Source: Pseudomonadales bacterium (lineage in GTDB: Bacteria; Pseudomonadota; Gammaproteobacteria; Pseudomonadales; Pseudohongiellaceae). From it: DNA of 50,993 nt. The DNA is taken from contig JALRBQ010000061.1 in the NCBI GenBank assembly GCA_023257655.1, positions 1 through 50,993 on the forward strand. The letters run 5' to 3'. Both the position numbers and the translations under genes were made by a program. The notes under the pieces were generated by a model. The model did no database searches and was not told the origin of the DNA. It saw only the letters and a program-made list of their open reading frames with translations. Of this stretch, positions 7,400-19,704 are shown in pieces (the first letter of the stretch is position 1; the number at the start of each line of letters is the position of its first letter).

Positions 7400-8140
7400 A
7401 TGAGTGATTCCGATAACCAAAGGGACAATTTGTTCGCCGAGAAAATGCTGCCCGGTGACTTCGTATTCGATGCCCGGGTGGCACGCGTCTTTGACGACAT
7501 GATCAACCGGTCCGTACCCGGCTATAGCACGATCATCGCCATGATTGGCGTCATGGCTGAGCGCTATTGCCGGGACAACTCGGCGATCTACGACCTGGGT
7601 TGCAGTTTGGGCGGGGCGACCCTGGCGGTAGCTCACCGGGTAAGCTGCAACAATTACAGCCTCGTGGCTATCGACAATTCCCCGGCCATGATCGCTTCGC
7701 TGCAGAACAAGCTGCTGGATCAAGACTTTCCCAATACCCGGATCGAGTGTCGCTGCGAGGATATTCGGCAGAGCTCTATCAGCAATGCCTCCATGGTGAT
7801 TCTCAACTTTACACTGCAGTTCATTGCTGTCGAGCAGCGTACCGAACTCCTGCGCCGGATCTACGAGGGCATGAATCCGGGGGGGATACTTGTGATTTCC
7901 GAAAAGATTCTGTTCCCGGACCCTGACCTGAATGCCCTCATGGTCGATCTGTATCACAGCTTCAAGGAAAACATGGGTTACAGCAAACTCGAGATCAGTC
8001 AGAAACGCGCCGCGCTTGAAAAGGTACTGCTGCCGGAGACGCTCTCGCAGCATCGCGCCCGGCTGGAGTCCGTGGGTTTCCATACGCTGGATGTCTGGTT
8101 CCAGTGCTTCAACTTCGCCTCCATGGTGGCATTCAAGTAA
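7400..8140 (+). CDS. cmoA: Carboxy-S-adenosyl-L-methionine synthase CmoA
   Basis: Converts SAM and prephenate into carboxy-SAM, the donor used by CmoB to make 5-oxyacetic acid uridine at tRNA wobble position 34. From ATG 7400 it has 246 residues, matching E. coli CmoA (247), and begins MSDSDNQRDNLF; the frame is open to 7364 but that adds a non-family extension. Diagnostic stretches are FDARVARVFDDMINRSVPGYS and YDLGCSLGGATLAVA. AGGAG at 7380 is somewhat distant from ATG 7400. cmoB starts three bases after its stop, so the pair is coupled. Confidence 0.95.
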   Translation: MSDSDNQRDNLFAEKMLPGDFVFDARVARVFDDMINRSVPGYSTIIAMIGVMAERYCRDNSAIYDLGCSLGGATLAVAHRVSCNNYSLVAIDNSPAMIASLQNKLLDQDFPNTRIECRCEDIRQSSISNASMVILNFTLQFIAVEQRTELLRRIYEGMNPGGILVISEKILFPDPDLNALMVDLYHSFKENMGYSKLEISQKRAALEKVLLPETLSQHRARLESVGFHTLDVWFQCFNFASMVAFK

Positions 8141-8143
8141 ACA

Positions 8144-9106
8144 ATGTCGGATTACGTCTCCCTACAGCAATTGCTCGACGGTACTGAACTCGCGCCCTTG
8201 TCCCGCTTTCTCGAGCCGGCATTCCTGGAACAAATCCGGCATGGGGATTACCCCCGCTGGCGTGAACGGTTGGCTGCGCTTCCAGCCTACACAGCGGCAA
8301 CACGTGATTTCGGGCCCGAACTCATTCTCGGTGAGGCGGAAGAGCTCAGTGACGGACAGCGGGAGGCGCTCGCCCGAGGTTTGCGCGACTTCATCCCGTG
8401 GCGTAAAGGGCCCTTCCGGGTATTTGGCATTCCCATCGACACCGAATGGCAATGTCAGGTCAAATGGCAACGGGTCCTGCCTGCTCTTAGCTCGCTGGCG
8501 GGGCGCAGGGTACTGGATGTGGGGTGTGGCAATGGCTACTACGGTTTCCGCATGCTCCAGGCCGGTGCCGACCTGGTAATCGGCATCGATCCTCATGTCG
8601 CCTATGTTGCCCAATTCCAGGCACTCAAGCGCTTCGTACCGGATTTGCCCCTGTTTGTGCTACCGGCCACACTCGAACAACTTCCTCTGCCGTTACCGCA
8701 TTTCGACACCGTATTCTCGATGGGGGTGCTCTACCATCGACGCTCACCAATCGATCATTTGTTGCAATTACGCGACTGCTTGCGCAGCGGTGGTGAGCTG
8801 GTGCTGGAAACACTCTATGTGGCTGGAGAGGAGGGTTACGCCTTGACTCCCGAGAACCGCTATGCCCGCATGTCGAATGTGTGGTTCGTCCCTACTATCA
8901 AAACACTCGTCCGATGGTTAGAGAGATGTCGTTTTGAAGACATCCGGATTGTCGATGAGTCCATTACGACGCTGGCTGAACAACGCAGTACTGACTGGAT
9001 GCCCTTCGACTCTCTCGAGCAGGCACTCGATTCCGATAATCCTTCATTGACAATAGAGGGTTACCAGGCCCCCAGACGCGTTATAGTCACCGCGCAGGTT
9101 GCCTGA
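8144..9106 (+). CDS. cmoB: tRNA U34 carboxymethyltransferase CmoB
   Basis: Transfers a carboxymethyl group from carboxy-SAM to 5-hydroxyuridine at tRNA position 34. The 320 residues match the family. Visible motifs are WRKGPFRVFGIPIDTEW, the SAM loop VLDVGCGNGYYGFRM and the FDTVFSMGVLYHRRSPIDHL segment. One point is unusual: the family stretch I remember as EWRSDWKW reads EWQCQVKW here, so residues near the carboxy-SAM/tRNA site differ. It is translationally close to cmoA. A 235-base gap with no gene follows, carrying the upstream sequence of the RAYT-like gene. Confidence 0.95.
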   Translation: MSDYVSLQQLLDGTELAPLSRFLEPAFLEQIRHGDYPRWRERLAALPAYTAATRDFGPELILGEAEELSDGQREALARGLRDFIPWRKGPFRVFGIPIDTEWQCQVKWQRVLPALSSLAGRRVLDVGCGNGYYGFRMLQAGADLVIGIDPHVAYVAQFQALKRFVPDLPLFVLPATLEQLPLPLPHFDTVFSMGVLYHRRSPIDHLLQLRDCLRSGGELVLETLYVAGEEGYALTPENRYARMSNVWFVPTIKTLVRWLERCRFEDIRIVDESITTLAEQRSTDWMPFDSLEQALDSDNPSLTIEGYQAPRRVIVTAQVA

Positions 9107-9291
9107 TTCACACAGTCATTCAGCGCAACAGCGTGATGAAACTGTTGGAATAATGGGTTAAAAATCCTGTGATTGCAGTGACACAGCGTTCCTGTTCGTC
9201 AAGCGTTTTAGCATCGCGAGCAATTTGACCAACATCAATCCCATAGTTATTGACGGGGCTTGGCAATTGCGATAACACTACGCACTGATCC

Positions 9292-9313
9292 AGATAGGGT
9301 CAGCTCTAATTCT
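9292..9313 (+). repeat. Candidate REP-like element ahead of the RAYT gene
   Basis: The stretch around GATAGGGTCAGCTCTAATTC, about 30 bases before the transposase-like gene, resembles the GGGTCAGAG-type sequences I remember in front of Y1 transposases of this group. Only one copy was noticed in this window. The remainder of 9107-9341 shows nothing recognisable. Confidence 0.3.
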
Positions 9314-9341
9314 ATCAACTAACAATAATAGAGAATGAAAG

Positions 9342-10310
9342 ATGGCCAGACCGCTGCGCATAGAATTTCCTAACGCCGTTTACCATGTTTCCAACTACGG
9401 CCTCGACAAGCAACGCATATTCCCCTCAGCGAAGTATTTCGACGCCTTTCTGGATGCACTCGCAGATACCTGTTCACGGCTCAATGTCGAGGTTCATTCC
9501 TATTGTTTGCTAAAAGACCAGTATCACCTCGTCATCAAGACACCGGAAGCCAATCTGAGCCGGTTCATGCGCCAGGTCGACGGCCTTTACACTCAGCAAT
9601 ACCAACGACTGAAAGGCACAGATGGGTCGCTGTTCAAGGGTCGTTACAAAGCCGTACTGGTCCATGCAGAGAAATATCTGCTGCCTCTTTCGCGCTACCT
9701 GCACTGCCAGATCAAGGCGAGCGAGCTCGCCAGCTATCCTTGGACCAGCTATAGCCTGTTCACGCGCAAGGCGAAGCCACCGGGTTGGTTCAATCGCGAT
9801 GAGACACTGAAGCAGCTCAATGTGACGGCAGCAAAGCAGGCGCTCGCCTTCAAAAAATATGTGGCCGAGGGAGTCGACGCCGAACTCAGCCATTTTTATG
9901 GCAAGAAGAACCTGTCTTCCCTGATGGGCGACAGCAGTTTCCTGAAATCAGCCCAAAAGCAACGCTCCGCCACGTCAGCGCGAGGAGTGTCGCGCGGCGC
10001 GCATGCGAAGTGGCGTCCCTCTTGCAAGCAGATCATCAGCGCGGTAGCGAAACAGTTCAAAGTGAGCGAGTCGAGCATCTATAAGGCGGCGCGGGGTCCC
10101 GGTTCGAAGAATGTACCCCGCTGGGTGGCGATGTATCTGTGTCAGGAATTGTCGGCTGTCACCTTGCAATCCATTGCCAAGCTGTTCCGCCTCAAGCGGT
10201 ACGGCACCGTGTCCACCACCGTCGGCAAGCTAAAGCAGGAATTCAGGGATGAGCCAAAGGTGCGTGTTATCACCGAACGACTGGCGGCGCAGCTCAGCAA
10301 GAAAAAATAA
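9342..10310 (+). CDS. RAYT/REP-associated Y1 transposase-like protein, HUH altered
   Basis: Protein of 322 residues of the single-copy REP-associated tyrosine transposase type. The opening MARPLRIEFPNAVYHV and the segment FMRQVDGLYTQQYQR...SLFKGRYKAVLV are classic, and the catalytic-tyrosine region is retained. The HUH motif, normally NHYHLL in this group, reads DQYHLV (near residue 64), so the first metal-binding histidine is glutamine. The usual RG(N/R) after the first strand is YGL, and the usual HRNPV is HCQIK. The C-terminal 100 residues carry a DnaA-domain-IV-like helix-turn-helix (about 245-300). The frame is intact. It may be inactive as a nuclease or kept as a DNA-binding protein. 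No flanking inverted repeats or second copy were seen. Confidence 0.85.
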   Translation: MARPLRIEFPNAVYHVSNYGLDKQRIFPSAKYFDAFLDALADTCSRLNVEVHSYCLLKDQYHLVIKTPEANLSRFMRQVDGLYTQQYQRLKGTDGSLFKGRYKAVLVHAEKYLLPLSRYLHCQIKASELASYPWTSYSLFTRKAKPPGWFNRDETLKQLNVTAAKQALAFKKYVAEGVDAELSHFYGKKNLSSLMGDSSFLKSAQKQRSATSARGVSRGAHAKWRPSCKQIISAVAKQFKVSESSIYKAARGPGSKNVPRWVAMYLCQELSAVTLQSIAKLFRLKRYGTVSTTVGKLKQEFRDEPKVRVITERLAAQLSKKK

Positions 10311-10337
10311 TCGGTTCGGCTAAAGGTCGGCCAATAA

Positions 10338-10371
10338 AAAAGCCGGTATTTCTCTCGAAATACCGGCTTTT
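10338..10371. terminator. Bidirectional Rho-independent terminator
   Basis: Perfect 15-base stem AAAAGCCGGTATTTC / GAAATACCGGCTTTT around TCTC, with an A-tract on one side and a T-tract on the other. It lies between the convergent RAYT-like gene and rpmG and can end transcription from both. Confidence 0.9.
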
Positions 10372-10392
10372 GTCTGTGCGTGGAAAGCCGAG

Positions 10393-10548
10393 TTACTTGA
10401 TCTTGGCTTCCTTATACACCACGTGCTTGCGGACGACTGGATCAAATTTCTTGATTTCCATCTTGTCCGGCATATTGCGCTTGTTCTTGTCGGTTGTGTA
10501 GAAATGCCCTGTTCCGGCACTGGACACCAATTTGATTTTATCTCTCAT
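10393..10548 (-). CDS. rpmG: 50S ribosomal protein L33
   Basis: Ribosomal protein of 51 residues, read directly from the minus strand because it is very short: it begins [19 protein letters not shown] and ends [11 protein letters not shown]. Length equals that of E. coli L33. It lacks the zinc-binding Cys pairs, so it is the zinc-independent (C-minus) form. It follows rpmB by 23 bases in the standard rpmB-rpmG operon and is closed by the terminator at 10338-10371. Confidence 0.97.
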   Translation of the reverse strand: MRDKIKLVSSAGTGHFYTTDKNKRNMPDKMEIKKFDPVVRKHVVYKEAKIK

Positions 10549-10571
10549 ATCAATTCCTGCCCGTGTCGGGA

Positions 10572-10808
10572 CTAGATGCGGACACCATTGTTGCGAATAG
10601 CAGCCAGAACCGTGTCGATGCCCTGTTTGTCGATGATGCGCATCCCCTTGGTGGAAACGCGTAATTTGACAAACCGCTTTTCAGATTCAACCCAGAAACG
10701 GTGGGTATGAAGGTTAGGTGAAAACCGACGTCTGGTCTTGTTGTGTGCGTGAGAAACGTTGTTTCCCGTAACCGGTTTCTTGCCAGTTACAATACAAACC
10801 CTGGACAT
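10572..10808 (-). CDS. rpmB: 50S ribosomal protein L28
   Basis: Ribosomal protein of 78 residues starting [21 protein letters not shown], identical in length to E. coli L28. ATG 10808 is chosen over the longer frame to 10829 because GAGG sits seven bases before it and the protein family starts there. The conserved [18 protein letters not shown] is intact. First gene of rpmB-rpmG. The upstream 194 bases to radC hold only regulatory sequence I cannot resolve. Confidence 0.97.
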   Translation of the reverse strand: MSRVCIVTGKKPVTGNNVSHAHNKTRRRFSPNLHTHRFWVESEKRFVKLRVSTKGMRIIDKQGIDTVLAAIRNNGVRI

Positions 10809-11002
10809 GTTGCTGCCTCGTAATTCCAAAAATTCAAGATTTTCTGAGTATCCCGGCCAAGACTGGCAGCAGGGTCAAAAAAGAGCTGCGTTTTATACCA
10901 GAACGTCCTGCCAATAGCAAGATAAGGCGAATCCGGGTGCCTATTTTACCGAATGCGCAGCTCGGAAGCCTGCTTCCCTGGGTCCCGCGGTTCTGGCGGG
11001 AT

Positions 11003-11677
11003 TTAGAGCAGGTTACGCTCGGCCAGTGAAACCACATCGGAATCACCGATCACCAGATGGTCCAGCACCCGAACCTCGATCGTTTGCAGCGCGGACTTCA
11101 GCTTGCGAGTGATGGCGATATCCGCCTGGCTGGGCTCGGCCACTCCGGAAGGGTGATTGTGAGCAAAGATCACGGCCGCCGCATTGTGGTACAGACAGCG
11201 CTTGACGACCTCTCGGGGATACACCGCTGCCCCGTCGATCGTACCCTGAAACAGCTCTTCGAGCTTGACGACATGGTGCTGATTGTTGAGGAACAGGCAG
11301 CTGAAGATCTCGCTCTGCCGCGCCCGAAACCGGGCTCGGAGGTAGTTGCGGGTCGCAGAAGAGCAGGTGAGGATGTCCCTGTCCTGAACCCGCGCCAGCA
11401 GCTGGCGCTGAGACATTTCCTGCATCGCTGCAAACCGAGCGGCTTTGGCCGTGCCTATGCCCGGCTGGGCACACAGTGTGGGAAAATCCGCATCCAGCAT
11501 CCCCCGTAGACCCCCGAATCCCTGCAGCAGTTCCCGGGCCAAGTCGAGGGCATCTTTGCCCCTGACACCGGTCTGCAACATCACGGCCAGCAATTCGGCA
11601 TCTGACAGGCTTGCTACTCCTCCATTCATCAGCTTCTCTACAGGGCGCTCGGCCCGCGGCCATTCTGCAATACTCAT
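11003..11677 (-). CDS. radC: RadC family JAB-domain protein
   Basis: Protein of 224 residues with an N-terminal helix-hairpin-helix-like region (QPGIGTAKAARFAAMQEM) and a C-terminal MPN+/JAB metalloprotease-like domain. The metal motif is visible as FAHNHPSGVAEPSQAD (HxH...D), with the upstream glutamate in HHVVKLEELFQGT. The historical DNA-repair role of RadC is doubtful; molecular function is unknown. It neighbours rpmB and is divergent from coaBC, the standard gammaproteobacterial order. ATG 11677 agrees with the family start MSIAEWP. Confidence 0.94.
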   Translation of the reverse strand: MSIAEWPRAERPVEKLMNGGVASLSDAELLAVMLQTGVRGKDALDLARELLQGFGGLRGMLDADFPTLCAQPGIGTAKAARFAAMQEMSQRQLLARVQDRDILTCSSATRNYLRARFRARQSEIFSCLFLNNQHHVVKLEELFQGTIDGAAVYPREVVKRCLYHNAAAVIFAHNHPSGVAEPSQADIAITRKLKSALQTIEVRVLDHLVIGDSDVVSLAERNLL

Positions 11678-11827
11678 CGGCGTGAGATCCTGTAACCCGC
11701 TGATAGCCGGCTTGATATTCAGGTGGTGTCTGGCCAGCCCCAGGCTGCTACCCGGAGTTGGCGCGTGTCTTCAGGATAGACAGAAATGGGGAGAAATCTT
11801 AACTTGTCCCCAAATTGCGTCGGATCG

Positions 11828-11842
11828 GACTAGCTGCTAGTC
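11828..11842. other. Palindrome in the radC-coaBC divergent region
   Basis: Perfect inverted repeat GACTAG-CTG-CTAGTC, 41 bases upstream of the coaBC start codon in the 205-base divergent promoter region. It could be an operator or a leader hairpin; the binding protein is not known. Confidence 0.35.
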
Positions 11843-11882
11843 TAGCTCTCCCTGACAATGTGCCCATATTTCCTGCGCCCTC

Positions 11883-13067
11883 ATGTTAAGCCTCACTAAC
11901 AAACGCATTCTTCTAGGCATTACTGGCGGCATCGCCGCTTACAAATGTGCCGAACTTACGCGTCTGCTTATCAAGGCTGGAGCCGAGGTTCGCGTCGCCA
12001 TGACACGCGCCGCCACCGAATTCATCACCCCTTTGACCATGCAGGCCTTGTCAGGCAATCGCGTGAGCCTGGACCTGCTGGATCCCGAAGCCGAGGCTGC
12101 CATGGGCCACATCGAGTTGGCACGCTGGGCCGATCTGGTGCTGATTGCGCCAGCCACAGCCGACTTCATGGCGCGCATTACTCACGGTGAAGCCGGCGAC
12201 ATCCTGACTACACTCGTGCTGGCGACGTCTGCGCCAGTGGCACTCGCACCTGCGATGAATCAGGGCATGTGGGCCGATGCCGGCACCCAGGCCAACCTGG
12301 CGATACTCCGGGAACGGGGCTTCGCGATATTTGGACCGGCCAGCGGAGAACAAGCCTGTGGTGACGTGGGGCTGGGCCGGATGCTGGAACCGGTTGAACT
12401 CGCCGAACACGCCGCGGCCCTGTTTGAAGCAGGCTATCTGGCTGGCAAGCACTTACTCCTGACAGGTGGCCCTACCCGGGAGGCGTTGGACCCGGTGCGC
12501 TTCATCAGCAACCACAGCTCTGGCAAGATGGCGTACGCGCTCGCTGCCGAAGCCGCTGCGGCCGGCGCACGCGTAACACTCGTCAGTGGCCCGGTCAATC
12601 TCGACACACCGCGTGGCGTGAAACGCATCGATGTGGAGAGTGCCGAACAGATGTTAGCAGCCGTGATGGAGGAGGTCGCGAACTGCGATATCTTCATCGG
12701 CGTCGCGGCCGTGGCCGATTATCGACCTGCCGAGGTTGTGACCGACAAGATCAAGAAGTCCGCCGATGAGCTGCAACTGCGACTGGTAAAGAATCCCGAC
12801 ATCATCCAACAGGTGGCGCAGCTTCAGCGGCGACCCTTCGTCGTCGGCTTCGCCGCCGAGACCACGGACATTATTGCCAATGGTCGCGAGAAACGCGCGC
12901 GCAAAGGTCTGGATCTGCTGTTTGCCAATGACGCGACCGCCACCTTTAACAGTGATTCGATTGCCGTCACCGCGTTGTCGGCACAGCAGGAAACCGAGTT
13001 TGCACCGGCGAACAAACAGGTCGTCGCTCGCAAGATGTTGCAACTGATTGCGAACCTCGTGGCGTGA
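11883..13067 (+). CDS. coaBC: Bifunctional phosphopantothenoylcysteine decarboxylase / phosphopantothenate-cysteine ligase
   Basis: Coenzyme A biosynthesis. The N-terminal CoaC domain (about residues 1-185) is an FMN flavoprotein: [18 protein letters not shown] and the catalytic-cysteine loop [14 protein letters not shown] are present. The C-terminal CoaB domain joins 4'-phosphopantothenate to cysteine using [24 protein letters not shown] and AVADYRP...KIKKS are the expected motifs. Length of 394 is normal. In Pseudomonas-type genomes dut follows; here only 51 bases separate it from the algC-like gene's chosen start. Confidence 0.97.
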   Translation: MLSLTNKRILLGITGGIAAYKCAELTRLLIKAGAEVRVAMTRAATEFITPLTMQALSGNRVSLDLLDPEAEAAMGHIELARWADLVLIAPATADFMARITHGEAGDILTTLVLATSAPVALAPAMNQGMWADAGTQANLAILRERGFAIFGPASGEQACGDVGLGRMLEPVELAEHAAALFEAGYLAGKHLLLTGGPTREALDPVRFISNHSSGKMAYALAAEAAAAGARVTLVSGPVNLDTPRGVKRIDVESAEQMLAAVMEEVANCDIFIGVAAVADYRPAEVVTDKIKKSADELQLRLVKNPDIIQQVAQLQRRPFVVGFAAETTDIIANGREKRARKGLDLLFANDATATFNSDSIAVTALSAQQETEFAPANKQVVARKMLQLIANLVA

Positions 13068-13090
13068 CACGCACGTCGCACTAACAGCAA

Positions 13091-13107
13091 GACCACCGTG
13101 CGTGGTC
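13091..13107 (+). promoter_or_regulatory. Hairpin just ahead of the algC ribosome-binding site
   Basis: Perfect inverted repeat GACCAC-CGTGC-GTGGTC filling the coaBC-algC gap and touching the CAGG Shine-Dalgarno sequence (13107-13110) of algC. It could modulate algC translation within a coaBC-algC transcript. Weak evidence from structure alone. Confidence 0.35.
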
Positions 13108-13118
13108 AGGTAACGGCA

Positions 13119-15501
<2,383 letters not shown>

Positions 15502-15529
15502 TAGTCCGGTAGCGGAGAATTTCAAGCCC

Positions 15530-16168
15530 ATGGAAACGAATCCGAAGATTTCACGCAAAGACCAGATATTGCAGGCTTTGGCCCGCATGCTGGAGACGGA
15601 GCCTGGCAAACGTATCACGACAGCCGCGCTCGCTCAGGAAGTCGGCGTGTCCGAGGCGGCTCTCTATCGCCATTTCCCAAGCAAGGCGAAGATGTTTGAA
15701 GGGCTTATCCGTTTTATCGAGGATACCCTGTTTCAACGCATCACCCGCATCCTCAACGAGGAACCACTGTCGGCTGCCCGCTGCGAGAAGATTTTGCTTC
15801 TGCTGCTGACATTCTGCGTACGCAATCCAGGGCTGACACGCTTGCTGGTCGGCGATGCACTGGCCGGAGAGACAGACCGGCTGCGTGAACGCATCGCCCA
15901 ATTCTTCGCTCGAATCGAGGCCCAGCTCAAACAGATTTTGCGCGAAGCCCAAATTCGGGAGAACCTGGCAACGACACTTCCGCCGGGACAACTCGCGAAT
16001 CTGCTGCTGGCTGCGGCGGAAGGGCGGCTAGTGCAATTTGTACGATCCGAATTCAGGGAATCGCCATTAGATAACTGGGAGGCCCAATGGCAGTTCCTCA
16101 GCCGAAATCTGTTCGAACCCTATACGGCTCCAGCCGACGATTCCGGTACCACTCCGGCGTCCAACTGA
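15530..16168 (+). CDS. slmA: Nucleoid occlusion factor SlmA
   Basis: TetR-fold DNA-binding protein of 212 residues that blocks FtsZ ring assembly over the nucleoid. The recognition region VGVSEAALYRHFPSKAKMFEGLIRFIEDTLF is the SlmA signature and distinguishes it from metabolite-responsive TetR repressors; RNPGLTRLLVGDAL is also family-specific. It sits between argB and pyrE, as in related genomes, and converges on pyrE with nine bases between stop codons. Start ATG 15530. Confidence 0.94.
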   Translation: METNPKISRKDQILQALARMLETEPGKRITTAALAQEVGVSEAALYRHFPSKAKMFEGLIRFIEDTLFQRITRILNEEPLSAARCEKILLLLLTFCVRNPGLTRLLVGDALAGETDRLRERIAQFFARIEAQLKQILREAQIRENLATTLPPGQLANLLLAAAEGRLVQFVRSEFRESPLDNWEAQWQFLSRNLFEPYTAPADDSGTTPASN

Positions 16169-16177
16169 TCGCCACAA

Positions 16178-16831
16178 TCAGACACCAACGCCGTATTCCA
16201 TTCGATAGCGTTCCACGGCTTCGAGGTGGGGCTGTAGTTTCGCATCATTGCTTTCTTTCAGGTAGCCGATGATGCTGCCAAGATCGATGATACTAACAAT
16301 CTTTATTTGGTAGTGTTGCTCGATTTCCTGGATTGCCGACAGACTGCCGGTACCTCGCTCCTGCCGATCCATCGCAATGGCTATACCACTAAGGAAAGCC
16401 CCGTTGTCATCAAGAATTGACACGGCCTCGCGAATTGCAGTGCCCGCAGTGATGACGTCGTCAATAATCAGGGCTTTGCCTTGTAATTTTGCGCCCACGA
16501 TGGTGCCACCCTCACCATGATCCTTGGCTTCCTTGCGATTGAAACAGAAGCCTTTGTCTATGCCGTGATTTGCTGACAACGCCAACGCCGTCGCGGCCGC
16601 TAACGGAATGCCCTTGTACGCGGGCCCAAAGATCACATCGTAGTCGAGTCCGGAAGCCGTAATGGCGTCCGCGTAGCAGCGTGCGAGGAAGGCCAGCTTG
16701 TGGCCGGTGTTGAACAGGCCTGCATTGAAGAAGTATGGGCTTACTCGTCCGGACTTGAGCGTAAACTCACCGAAACGCAGAATTTCGTGTTCGATGACGA
16801 ACTCGAGGAAATCAGTCTGAAATGGTTGCAT
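16178..16831 (-). CDS. pyrE: Orotate phosphoribosyltransferase
   Basis: Pyrimidine biosynthesis: joins orotate to PRPP to give OMP. The 217 residues contain the PRPP-binding motif [16 protein letters not shown] (about 120-135), [15 protein letters not shown] and the flexible-loop lysines [13 protein letters not shown]. The gene follows rph on the minus strand with a 30-base gap, so rph-pyrE is probably one unit, as in enterobacteria. Confidence 0.97.
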   Translation of the reverse strand: MQPFQTDFLEFVIEHEILRFGEFTLKSGRVSPYFFNAGLFNTGHKLAFLARCYADAITASGLDYDVIFGPAYKGIPLAAATALALSANHGIDKGFCFNRKEAKDHGEGGTIVGAKLQGKALIIDDVITAGTAIREAVSILDDNGAFLSGIAIAMDRQERGTGSLSAIQEIEQHYQIKIVSIIDLGSIIGYLKESNDAKLQPHLEAVERYRMEYGVGV

Positions 16832-16861
16832 CTACTCTCCGTGGATCTCTTCGTCCGACTG

Positions 16862-17587
16862 TCAGGTGAGACTGGCGCGCTGTCGTTCCAGCAAGCAATT
16901 AATGCCCTGCTCGGCGAGAGTCAGCATGTCCTGCAGTTGCGCCTTGCTGAAATCACCATCCTCTCCGGTGCCCTGTACTTCGATGAAGCCACCCCGGTCC
17001 GTCATCACCACGTTCATGTCCGTTTCGGCGCTGGAGTCCTCGGCATAATCGAGATCGAGTACGGCCTGTCCCTTGTAGATGCCAACGGACACCGACGCCA
17101 CCATCTGCTTGATCGGATTGGTCTTGATGAGTTTGTTCGCCAGCATGTGGTTAACGGCTTCGACGAGTGCAACACACCCACCCGTAATCGATGCCGTGCG
17201 GGTACCGCCGTCGGCCTGAATAACATCACAGTCCACCTTGATGGTGTATTCACCGAGCGCCTTCAGATCGACAGCCGCGCGCAGTGCCCGACCAATGAGG
17301 CGCTGAATTTCAAGGCTTCGCCCCGACTGTTTGCCGCGTGCCGCCTCACGGTCCATGCGGCTACCGGTGGAGCGGGGTAACATGCCGTATTCGGCGGTTA
17401 TCCATCCCTGACCGGTACCTTTCAGAAATCGCGGTACCGCGTCTTCAACACTGGCGTTGCAGATTACCTTGGTGTCGCCAAACTCGACGAGCACAGAGCC
17501 TTCGGCATGTTTCGTGTATTTGGTGGTGAGTGTGATCTGCCGCAGCTCATCATGCTGGCGCTGGCTGGGTCGAATTGTAGTAGTCAT
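16862..17587 (-). CDS. rph: Ribonuclease PH
   Basis: Phosphorolytic 3'-5' exoribonuclease that trims tRNA 3' ends and degrades structured RNA. The 241 residues have the family start [14 protein letters not shown] [11 protein letters not shown], the phosphate-site region [15 protein letters not shown], and [17 protein letters not shown]. All expected blocks are intact, unlike the frameshifted rph of E. coli K-12. Divergent from yicC across a 132-base region. Confidence 0.96.
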   Translation of the reverse strand: MTTTIRPSQRQHDELRQITLTTKYTKHAEGSVLVEFGDTKVICNASVEDAVPRFLKGTGQGWITAEYGMLPRSTGSRMDREAARGKQSGRSLEIQRLIGRALRAAVDLKALGEYTIKVDCDVIQADGGTRTASITGGCVALVEAVNHMLANKLIKTNPIKQMVASVSVGIYKGQAVLDLDYAEDSSAETDMNVVMTDRGGFIEVQGTGEDGDFSKAQLQDMLTLAEQGINCLLERQRASLT

Positions 17588-17719
17588 CTTTTTCCAGAGG
17601 TTGCGTTGATTGACGAGGAATTATCCTTGAAATTCACGTGCATGGCGAGCCGCCAAACTTCACTATGAATCACTCGCGTTTACGTTAAAATGGACGTTCA
17701 TTGAGAAAGGACACGTGGC

Positions 17720-18586
17720 ATGATGTTGAGCATGACTGCCTTTTCCCGGCAGCAACTGGATGAAGTTTGGGGTTCGCTTACCTGGGAGATTCGCTCGGTT
17801 AACCACCGTTATCTGGAGACCAGCGTCCGCCTACCGGAACTCTTTCGCAGCCTCGAAAACCCGGTTCGGGAAGAATTACGCAAACAATTGAACCGCGGCA
17901 AGGTGGAATGCCAGTTGCGTTATCAATCAGCCGATCATGTCGACTCCAGCCTGGAGCTCGATCACGCACTCATCCGCAAGCTGGTCGGAGCGAATCTCGA
18001 AATAGAATCGATAGCCTCGGTCAAGTCCGGACTGAGCACACTGGAGATTCTACGTTGGCCAGGTGTCATCAAGGAACGGGAACTTGATACGACTGCCATA
18101 GAACAACATGCCCTGACGCTCTTTAAAACCGCGCTCGCCGATCTCATCGCCAGCCGTCGTCGCGAAGGCGAGGAATTGCGCGTCATGGTGCAGCAGCGCA
18201 TCGACGCCATCCGCAGCATCGTGGCCTCTGTCAGGGCCCGTATGCCCGATATCATCGCCCGGCAGAAACAGAACCTGCTCGATCGAATTGCCGAGCTCGG
18301 CACCGAACTGGACCCAACCCGACTGGAGCTGGAGGTAAGCTTGCTGGCCCAGAAGGCTGACGTTGCAGAGGAACTGGACCGGCTTGACTCGCATCTCAAA
18401 GAGGTAGAGCGGGTACTCGCCACCGACGACCAGAAAGGACGTCGGCTGGATTTCCTGATGCAGGAGCTGAATCGGGAGGCGAATACCCTGTCATCGAAGT
18501 CTGCCGTGGTGGAGACAACGCTTAACGCCGTCGAACTGAAAGTGTTGATCGAACAGATGCGTGAGCAGATCCAGAATATCGAGTAG
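17720..18586 (+). CDS. yicC: YicC family endoribonuclease
   Basis: Protein of 288 residues. The N-terminal YicC domain begins LSMTAFSRQQLDEVWGSLTWEIRSVNHRYLE, the strongest family signature; the C-terminal DUF1732 domain ends LDFLMQELNREANTLSSKS. The central part (about 150-215) is predicted coiled. YicC proteins are reported to be endoribonucleases acting on small RNAs and structured RNA. It is followed by gmk within 19 bases, and starts at ATG 17720 or the adjacent ATG 17723. A TTAAAAT box 35 bases upstream may be its -10. Confidence 0.93.
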   Translation: MMLSMTAFSRQQLDEVWGSLTWEIRSVNHRYLETSVRLPELFRSLENPVREELRKQLNRGKVECQLRYQSADHVDSSLELDHALIRKLVGANLEIESIASVKSGLSTLEILRWPGVIKERELDTTAIEQHALTLFKTALADLIASRRREGEELRVMVQQRIDAIRSIVASVRARMPDIIARQKQNLLDRIAELGTELDPTRLELEVSLLAQKADVAEELDRLDSHLKEVERVLATDDQKGRRLDFLMQELNREANTLSSKSAVVETTLNAVELKVLIEQMREQIQNIE

Positions 18587-18599
18587 GTGACCCAGGTAG

Positions 18600-19220
<621 letters not shown>

Positions 19221-19386
19221 AACCGGGTCAGCCACCGGGGCGGTTCAGGCCAGAAATAACTGCTTTTTTACGCAGAATTCAGTAAAATCCCCGGTCCTCA
19301 TAGTATGCCCTCGGCAACCAGCGGCAAAGTTCGCCGGCCCAGGGGATATCCAGACAGAATCACACGCTGTGGAATAGGGTTTAAGT

Positions 19387-19689
19387 ATGGCTAGAATTAC
19401 CGTAGAAGACTGTTTAGACAAGGTAGACAACCGCTTTGAACTGGTGATGGTATCCAGCAAGCGCGCGCGACAGATCCAGACTGGTGGTCGCGACCCCATG
19501 GTTTCACCTGATAATGACAAACCCACCGTAATCGCCCTGCGGGAGATCGCGGACGGCCACATCGACGCCAGCATCCTGACTGAACGTCAGCATGTTGAGA
19601 TGACGGCGGAATCTGCCACTGAACAGTTGGAAGAAGCTGTCGCCCAGCAGGCGGCAGAGCAGCAAGAGAAACTCGCGGACGAGGAATAG
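19387..19689 (+). CDS. rpoZ: RNA polymerase omega subunit
   Basis: Small RNA polymerase subunit of 100 residues that supports beta' assembly and forms part of ppGpp binding site 1. [33 protein letters not shown] start (here with [13 protein letters not shown]) is diagnostic. The C-terminal tail is glutamine/glutamate rich ([19 protein letters not shown]). AGGG eight bases before ATG 19387 is a good ribosome-binding site. spoT starts 15 bases after its stop, so they are co-transcribed. Confidence 0.97.
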   Translation: MARITVEDCLDKVDNRFELVMVSSKRARQIQTGGRDPMVSPDNDKPTVIALREIADGHIDASILTERQHVEMTAESATEQLEEAVAQQAAEQQEKLADEE

Positions 19690-19704
19690 ACCAACTGGTG
19701 AGTC

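Noticed and set aside
9342..10371. Complete insertion sequence around the RAYT-like gene
   Set aside because: No terminal inverted repeats or target duplications were found, and RAYTs are single-copy; the hairpin at 10338-10371 is a transcription terminator.
17685..17702. Third copy of the TetR-type operator upstream of yicC (TTAAAATGGACGTTCATT)
   Set aside because: Only the left half matches; the right half is TTCATT, not TTTTAA, and TTAAAAT is simply a likely -10 element, which recurs in this genome (also near 725).
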